64,000 bases of DNA from Vampirovibrio chlorellavorus. GTDB lineage: Bacteria > Cyanobacteriota > Vampirovibrionia > Vampirovibrionales > Vampirovibrionaceae. Positions 61,608 through 64,000 of this stretch are shown here, in pieces. The number at the start of each line of letters is the position of its first letter. Position 1 is the first letter of the stretch. Position numbers and translations under genes: made by a program. The DNA is taken from positions 806,001 to 870,000 of the forward strand of contig QFWI01000011.1 of NCBI GenBank assembly GCA_003149345.1, given 5' to 3'. The notes under the pieces were generated by a model. It searched no databases and was not told where the DNA came from. It saw only the letters and a program-made list of their open reading frames with translations.

Positions 61608-62240
61608 ATGACCCTCCCTCGAAGAACCAGCTTTAAAATCGGCATTACCGGTAATATTTGTACCGGAAAAACCCTGGTGAGAGCCACCTTACAGCGTTTT
61701 GGCGTACACACGCTGGATGCGGAGGAAGCCGCCATGAACCTGTTACTGGACAACCCGGAGCGCTTGTCCATCCGCCTGACCGATCATTTTGGAGGCGAGG
61801 TGCTGGACAACCGGGGCCGTTTGTCCCGAAAGGCCCTCAGCAGCGTACTTTACGCCAACCCGGATAAGAAGGCCTTTTTTGACCAGAAGCTCAGCCCCGT
61901 GTTGCGGGATGAAATGAAGCGTTTTTTGTACGGTTCGCTGGGGAGCTATATCCGGGCGGTGGAGTCTCCCAGCTTGTTGGAGGAAGATACCCGGCACCTG
62001 TTCGATGAAATCTGGATGGTGACGGCGGAGGTGGGCTTTCAGGTTGACCGTTTGGTGGCCCGTAACAATTTAACCCACTCGGCGGCCCGTCACTTGGTGG
62101 ACTCTCAGTGGTCACAGGAACGGAAAGCCGCTTTAAGTGACCGTGTTATTGACAATTCCCGGGATATTCACCAAACTGAAGTTCAGGTCAGGGAGATTCT
62201 GGATGAGATTAAACACAAGCTACAGCGGGCCAATTGGTAA
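61608..62240 (+). CDS. coaE: Dephospho-CoA kinase
   Basis: A 210-residue P-loop kinase with Walker A KIGITGNICTGKTLVRATL (usual GGIGSGK replaced by GNICTGK, still G-x4-GKT). Family signatures are HTLDAEEAAMNLLL, LDNRGRLSRKALSSVLYA and LFDEIWMVTAEVGFQVDRLV with ARNNLTHSAARHLVDSQ. It phosphorylates dephospho-CoA, the last step of CoA synthesis. I chose the ATG at 61608, with AGGA eight bases upstream. The end overlaps the next gene by 38 bases, so translation of the two is coupled. Confidence 0.85.
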   Translation: MTLPRRTSFKIGITGNICTGKTLVRATLQRFGVHTLDAEEAAMNLLLDNPERLSIRLTDHFGGEVLDNRGRLSRKALSSVLYANPDKKAFFDQKLSPVLRDEMKRFLYGSLGSYIRAVESPSLLEEDTRHLFDEIWMVTAEVGFQVDRLVARNNLTHSAARHLVDSQWSQERKAALSDRVIDNSRDIHQTEVQVREILDEIKHKLQRANW

Positions 62241-63492
62241 AAAGCTGTGTTTAAGTCTAGCTTTGTGCCTGGTTACGTCTCCCGCTTTTGCTATTTTGAG
62301 GTTTAAGCCCCAAGGCCCAGCGCAACCCCTGCCGCCTGCCTCTAATGCTTCTCCGGCGATGATTTCCCCGGAGGGAAGGCCAAACAGCGGGCCGGATGCC
62401 AGTAATGGCAGCTCGCTTCCAACCGCTCGACCGGAGACGTCCCCCTCCTCACAAGCGCTGGTTCCTTCCACGGAACCACCACTGATGGAAGATCCCCTGC
62501 AAACGCTGGCCGACAAGCAGGTGATCTCTCAGGCGCTGCGGGAACAGACCACCCCGGTCACCCGGGCGCAACTGGCGGAAGTCATGGTAAAGGCCCTGGA
62601 GCATAGTACCGACTTGACCAGCGAGTTTCCGGTGTATCGGGATGTGCCGTTGTCCCATCCGGCTTATGCCTTTATTGAGGTGGCCCGGGCCAAAAAGTTG
62701 ATTGATTATCCCGAGGATCATGGCTTTTACCATCCAGAGCAGGAAATCCGTTTTGAGGAATTGTACAAGGCCATTTCGCACGCCATTACCGGGGCCCCGC
62801 CTCAGTCCCAGCGGGCTGAATACTTGTTGCGAAACATCCCGGCCCATGACACTTTTTCGCCTGAACTGCGGGACGCGGTGGCCAAAATGGCCCAGTCCCG
62901 CTTTTTTAACCGGACTCGACGCTATCAGACCGTATTTACTCCCCCTGAAGAGTGGGTGACAGTCCCCACCTTGGCCCCACTGATTCACTACATGATGTTT
63001 CTGAACCAGCGGCGGGCGCCCTTGCTGGGCATTTCCGAGCTGCTGCCGCAAGTGCCCCCCGGTTTGAAGTTGGTGATTTCCCCGGCCACCGGAATCCTGG
63101 AAGACAGGCTCAAGGGGGGCGGTCGGCTGCGGTTTCAACTGGTAGACGCCGTGGAAGGCATCCCCCGAACCAGCACCCTGTTTGGTTCGGTGGAGGAGGC
63201 TTTGCCCGATCGCACCTACCGCATTCTCATTAACAATATTCGCACACCGGAAGGCCAGGTCTATGAAACCCGGGCCCACTTGAGCGTTTCTTTCTCCGCT
63301 CGGGATAAGTTGGGCTTTATCGTACCTGGTGAAACCTTTGAGGTGGTGACTCAAGCTGTACCACCTCCGGCTACCGGCCTGCCCAGCCCTACCGGAACGC
63401 CGGGTACTTCGGTCATGCCGACCACCCCCACCGTTCCTGCCAACTCCGACCTGCTGCGTCAACCGTTTAAGCGTTTACCCAAACGGCCCTGA
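62203..63492 (+). CDS. SLH-domain secreted protein
   Basis: A 429-residue protein with a signal peptide (KKLCLSLALCLVTSPAFA), then a proline/serine-rich region of about 80 residues. Around residues 120-200 a single S-layer-homology-like unit is seen: TRAQLAEVMVKALE, FPVYRDVPLSHPAYAFIEVA, KKLIDYPEDHGFYHPEQEIR, EELYKAIS. The second half (about 280-380) is beta-rich (RLRFQLVDAVEGIPRTSTLF). The protein is probably outside or in the periplasm, and SLH domains bind envelope glycans. The start is ATG 62203, with GGGAG seven bases before it, overlapping coaE. Confidence 0.7.
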   Translation: MRLNTSYSGPIGKKLCLSLALCLVTSPAFAILRFKPQGPAQPLPPASNASPAMISPEGRPNSGPDASNGSSLPTARPETSPSSQALVPSTEPPLMEDPLQTLADKQVISQALREQTTPVTRAQLAEVMVKALEHSTDLTSEFPVYRDVPLSHPAYAFIEVARAKKLIDYPEDHGFYHPEQEIRFEELYKAISHAITGAPPQSQRAEYLLRNIPAHDTFSPELRDAVAKMAQSRFFNRTRRYQTVFTPPEEWVTVPTLAPLIHYMMFLNQRRAPLLGISELLPQVPPGLKLVISPATGILEDRLKGGGRLRFQLVDAVEGIPRTSTLFGSVEEALPDRTYRILINNIRTPEGQVYETRAHLSVSFSARDKLGFIVPGETFEVVTQAVPPPATGLPSPTGTPGTSVMPTTPTVPANSDLLRQPFKRLPKRP

Positions 63493-63590
63493 TCGCATTG
63501 GCGTGTGGCCGAATCCGTTGAGCGGGAGAGAACTCCCGGAGAGGATTCCCATTACCCTCTGTCAGGGCAGGCTGACTGTGCGTTGCGTGG

Positions 63591-64000
63591 CTATAATTCC
63601 GCCGTGGTTTTAAAGTGCAGCTTGGCCACTTGCGATAAGGCTTCTCGTCCGTGGCGGCTAATCAGGGCCCGGGCTCGCTGTTTGACCACCGGATTGGCCC
63701 CAAACGGCAGATCAATGCCAAACTGCTCGGAGAGCTGCTGCATGTGCCGGGTAAAGCGATACCGGGCCACGATGCTGGCCGCGGCCACCCCGATATTGGC
63801 TTCGGCTCGGGGTGTTTGGTGCAGGGTAATGCCTTTGCCCTTTTCCTGAAGCTGGGACACAATGTAGCGCTCATCCCCGAATTGGTCGGCAATGGCCTGA
63901 TTGCAGTCGGGAAAGCGCTCCAGCAGTTTCTCAATGGCCATGGCGTGTCCCCAGGCCAGCAGGTGATTGAGGTTTTTACCCTTGCTTTTCAGGCGATCAT
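63591..64000 (-). CDS. rnhC: Ribonuclease HIII, C-terminal part (5' end outside window)
   Basis: The minus strand is open from the window edge (64000) to a TAG at 63591, so the start is missing. The visible part, about 136 residues, carries NLNHLLAWGHAMAIEKLLE (typical of HIII, which has N-LLAWGH), ADQFGDE, AEANIGVAAASIVARYRF (SIVAR motif) and VAKLHFKTTAEL at the end. RNase HIII cuts RNA in RNA-DNA hybrids, removing R-loops and Okazaki primers. The N-terminal TBP-like domain and first catalytic aspartate lie off-window, so the type is assigned from the C-terminal pattern. Confidence 0.9.
   Translation of the reverse strand, partial: DRLKSKGKNLNHLLAWGHAMAIEKLLERFPDCNQAIADQFGDERYIVSQLQEKGKGITLHQTPRAEANIGVAAASIVARYRFTRHMQQLSEQFGIDLPFGANPVVKQRARALISRHGREALSQVAKLHFKTTAEL

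Overview
The window reads as ordinary chromosome from a Gram-negative-type bacterium with a GC content in the middle fifties. It has lipoproteins, signal peptides, an M15 endolysin and a Spy-like periplasmic protein. Several traits point to the non-photosynthetic sister lineage of Cyanobacteria (Vampirovibrionia/Melainabacteria): cyanobacterial-style RRM proteins with a glycine-rich tail, many small ribbon-helix-helix regulators, a K+-independent H+-pyrophosphatase, RNase HIII, and a GH8 cellulase that would suit a predator of algae. This assignment is an inference from gene content (about 0.5 confidence); no rRNA is present to settle it.

Layout. 1-1.6 kb: start of a CorA magnesium channel (minus strand) preceded by a candidate small RNA, a 30-codon membrane micro-ORF and a small secreted protein. 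1.8-4.4 kb: a DUF2145-like protein and two tandem secreted paralogues. 4.4-9.3 kb (minus): a 5'-nucleotidase, a Fur-family regulator, a two-RRM RNA-binding protein, a possible Sm-like protein and a GH8 cellulase. 9.6-12.1 kb: an exopolysaccharide sugar transferase, an AT-rich orphan gene and a membrane protein. 12.3-14.3 kb: a compact methionine-salvage operon (mtnB-mtnD-mtnC). 14.3-22.4 kb (minus): a run of closely spaced genes, mtaB, a membrane protein, metG, a zinc-ribbon protein, tatD, a DUF3343-like protein, a solute-binding lipoprotein and an aldehyde dehydrogenase. 22.4-23.3 kb: a regulatory region with palindromes and two ribbon-helix-helix genes. 23.5-36.8 kb: a secreted protein, purB, an MscS channel, glgX, a MerR-like coiled-coil protein, ftsH, proS and lepA.

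37.0-46.9 kb (all minus) is a compact podovirus-like structural and lysis cassette: portal, scaffold, capsid, adaptor, stabilisation/tail protein, fibre, holin-like protein and M15 endolysin. No terminase, integrase or replication gene is visible within it. It sits directly between the host genes lepA and a KimA-type potassium transporter, and is either a decayed prophage or a domesticated particle.

46.9-64 kb: KimA-like transporter, phosphoglucomutase, tRNA-Arg(CCG), membrane pyrophosphatase, a third ribbon-helix-helix gene, a PilZ/YcgR-like protein, a sigma/anti-sigma/Spy-like envelope-stress operon, aspS, a GAF histidine kinase, coaE, an SLH-domain protein and the 3' part of RNase HIII. 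Functional themes are translation and tRNA modification, sulfur and methionine recycling, ion homeostasis (Mg, K, proton/PPi), envelope stress and c-di-GMP signalling.
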